Shown: one piece after another, positions 60,182-61,508 of the stretch
How the letters are laid out: each line of letters starts with the position of its first letter
Numbering within the stretch: the stretch's first letter is position 1
Assembly: GCA_016286205.1 (NCBI GenBank)
Contig: JAEESF010000013.1
Coordinates: 1-61,508 of the forward strand
Direction of reading: 5' to 3'
DNA length: 61,508 nt
Source of the DNA: Colicola sp016286205
GTDB lineage: Bacteria > Bacteroidota > Bacteroidia > Bacteroidales > Paludibacteraceae
Notes under the pieces: generated by a model
What the model was told of the DNA's origin: nothing
The model's database searches: none
Seen by the model: the letters and a program-made list of their open reading frames with translations, nothing else
Position numbers and translations under genes: made by a program

Positions 60182-60211
60182 GGCCTGATAGCGGACTTAT
60201 CGTCCTCGGCC
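60182..60211 (-). promoter_or_regulatory. Possible rplK leader hairpin
   Basis: In the 109-bp gap between nusG and rplK, GGCC (60208-60211 and 60182-60185) and GGAC/GTCC (60193-60196 with 60202-60205) form nested stems on the minus strand, 25 nt ahead of rplK. The location matches where L1 represses the L11-L1 mRNA in other bacteria. I cannot show a true L1-site consensus. Confidence 0.3.
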
Positions 60212-60266
60212 GGTTAATAAATAATAAACTACCGAGTAGTAACTAACGACCCGTAACAGAGGTCTC

Positions 60267-60818
60267 CTACTCTTTTTCTACCTGATTGTAGCCTAACTCG
60301 AGAGGAGTTTGGCGATCAAAGATAGTGACAACCACTTTGAGTTTGTGCTTATCGGCACTGACTTCCTGTACAGTACCCTTGAATCCATTGAAGGGACCGT
60401 CGACCACCTTAACACTCTCACCCACGAGGAAGCTGATCTCGCTAGCGGCACGTGACTCAGACTCGCTGGCAAGGCCGACCAACTTGTTGACTTCTTCCTG
60501 CGAAACAGGATCGGGTTTGGCAGTAGATTTACCTCCACTCAAGAAACCGAGTACATTAGGGATGTTGCGCAACAGAGGGAAGCTCTCGTCGCACAAGTAG
60601 CATTCTACAAGAACGTAACCGGGGAGGAGGTTTTTCTCCTTCTCAACACGTTTACCATTCTTGACAGCTACTACTTTCTCCTTAGGAATCAATACTTGCG
60701 ATACATACTCCTGGAACAAAGAGCTAGTGTGGAGAGCAGAATTGATATACTCTTCTACCTTACCCTCCTTACCGGAGATAGCACGCAGCACATACCATTG
60801 TTTTTGTTTCTCAGCCAT
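60267..60818 (-). CDS. nusG: Transcription termination/antitermination factor NusG
   Basis: 183 residues. N-terminal NGN domain (QWYVLRAISGKEGKVEEYI ... LLPGYVLVECYLCDESFPLLRNIPNVLGFLSG) and C-terminal KOW domain (VGESVKVVDGPFNGFKGTVQEVSADKHKLKVVVTIFDRQTPLELGYNQVEKE). It binds RNA polymerase and couples to NusE or Rho. Standard position between secE and rplK. Confidence 0.97.
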   Translation of the reverse strand: MAEKQKQWYVLRAISGKEGKVEEYINSALHTSSLFQEYVSQVLIPKEKVVAVKNGKRVEKEKNLLPGYVLVECYLCDESFPLLRNIPNVLGFLSGGKSTAKPDPVSQEEVNKLVGLASESESRAASEISFLVGESVKVVDGPFNGFKGTVQEVSADKHKLKVVVTIFDRQTPLELGYNQVEKE

Positions 60819-60838
60819 AACTAATTCAGTTTTTCAGA

Positions 60839-61027
60839 TTAGAGCAGACCATAAACAAAAGTCATGATTGACTCAAAACACCAGTCCATCAACCAAACGA
60901 TCAGCGCCAGTATTATGGAAGCGATCAATACTATCACCGAACTCTGTGCCAATTCCTTGCGGGTAGGCCAACTGGTTTTGTGGACTAATTCGTTGTACGA
61001 TTCTTTAATGACTTCTACAAACTTCAT
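60839..61027 (-). CDS. secE: Preprotein translocase subunit SecE
   Basis: 62 residues, the short one-helix form. A conserved amphipathic N-terminus (KFVEVIKESYNELVHKTSWPTRKELAQSS) precedes a single transmembrane helix (VIVLIASIILALIVWLMDWCF). It is an essential partner of SecY. nusG starts 20 nt downstream. Confidence 0.95.
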   Translation of the reverse strand: MKFVEVIKESYNELVHKTSWPTRKELAQSSVIVLIASIILALIVWLMDWCFESIMTFVYGLL

Positions 61028-61155
61028 ATATATAGTAGATTTTTTCTGTTAACTATTTCGCATAATAAGCCACGCCAACAATCCGGCCTTAGCGGATGCT
61101 AAAGTCAGATTGGAAGCTATGTCTGTATTTCATCCGGTGTAACAGTCCGGATTAG

Positions 61156-61226
61156 CACGGAAGGCAGGAATCGAACCCACATTAACGGTTTTGGAGACCG
61201 CTCTCCTACCATTGGAGGACTTCCGT
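61156..61226 (-). tRNA. tRNA-Trp (anticodon CCA)
   Basis: 71-nt cloverleaf on the minus strand. The acceptor stem ACGGAAG/CTTCCGT is perfect (61220-61226 with 61157-61163), with a G discriminator at 61156. The D arm is CTCC-AATGGTA-GGAG. The anticodon loop is CTCCAAA with CCA, and the T loop is TTCGATT. Position between tuf and secE is typical of Bacteroidota. Confidence 0.95.
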
Positions 61227-61276
61227 AAAACGCTCGGGGCTCGATGCCCCAAGCGGTTTACTCATAAGCTGACTTA

Positions 61277-61508
61277 TTAGTCAATGAGTTTGGTAATCTG
61301 ACCAGAACCTACGGTACGGCCACCCTCACGGATAGCGAAGCGCAGACCCTCAGAGCAAGCTACCGGGTAGATCAGCTTAACGGTGATCTCCAGGTTGTCG
61401 CCCGGCATTACCATCTCAGTTCCTTCCGGCAGAGTGATCTCACCGGTAACGTCCATGGTACGGATGTAGAACTGCGGACGATAGTGGTTGTGGAACGGAG
61501 TGTGACGG
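61277..61508 (-). CDS. tuf: Elongation factor Tu, C-terminal part (runs off the window)
   Basis: Partial. The last 76 codons are present and end in VGSGQITKLID followed by TAA at 61277-61279. The visible part is domain III (HTPFHNHYRPQFYIRTMDVTGEITLPEG, NLEITVKLIYPVACSEGLRFAIREGGRTVG), matching EF-Tu. The rest lies beyond position 61508. tRNA-Trp follows after about 50 nt. Confidence 0.97.
   Translation of the reverse strand, partial: RHTPFHNHYRPQFYIRTMDVTGEITLPEGTEMVMPGDNLEITVKLIYPVACSEGLRFAIREGGRTVGSGQITKLID

Overview
The window looks like a chromosomal segment of a Bacteroidales bacterium (phylum Bacteroidota), probably a carbohydrate-degrading gut- or rumen-type lineage. Evidence: a SusC/SusD pair with pectin enzymes, Omp28-type proteins, DUF4924, DUF6029 and GGGtGRT families, Bacteroides-type promoters (TTTG, about 20 bp, TAnnTTTG), few Shine-Dalgarno sequences, and the order tuf, tRNA-Trp, secE, nusG, rplK, rplA, rplJ, rplL, rpoB, rpoC. 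I cannot name genus or species. No rRNA, CRISPR array, transposase, phage or integrase gene is visible.

Layout. 1-11.6 kb (+): housekeeping genes: a GGGtGRT protein, two secreted proteins, tyrS, tRNA-Gln, rplY, pth, an LtaS-like sulfatase-fold transferase, an Hsp15-like S4 protein, DUF4924, nth, recA and an FAD dehydrogenase. 11.7-33 kb (-): a polysaccharide utilization locus. susC, susD, a PL1 pectate lyase and a GH28 polygalacturonase form one operon. Downstream are a small secreted protein, a 2734-residue repeat protein and a beta-helix/phosphoesterase fusion. The enzymes point to homogalacturonan (pectin); no local regulator is present. 33-38 kb (-): topB, then an orphan Wzc-like tyrosine kinase and Wza-like export protein. 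38.4-42 kb (-): a large BspA-type leucine-rich-repeat surface protein. 42.4-47.4 kb (+): an operon of secreted thioredoxin-fold proteins (TlpA-like, two Omp28-like), a DUF6029 outer-membrane protein and a small secreted protein. 47.4-49.6 kb (+): a sigma-54 activator, lptE and secG. 49.6-61.5 kb (-): rpoC, rpoB, ribosomal protein genes, nusG, secE, tRNA-Trp and the 3' end of tuf.

Signals not explained by ordinary genes: (1) a roughly 30-residue C-terminal tail (DG-x-L-x-I ... Y-x-x-x-G) shared by four otherwise unrelated secreted proteins; (2) an intergenic element made of 11-bp-spaced GTCTCG repeats, usually next to an AT-rich palindrome, in four copies, three of them just 3' of tail-bearing genes; (3) GC-rich palindromes that stay in frame inside two genes (sigma-54 activator, topB), one with a twin beside tRNA-Gln; (4) degenerate 7-bp repeats running across the start codons of three adjacent genes and ahead of topB; (5) nearly identical promoters with a palindrome over the start site in front of the Omp28 operon and the sigma-54 activator.

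All calls come from reading the sequence and from knowledge of families; no database search was run.
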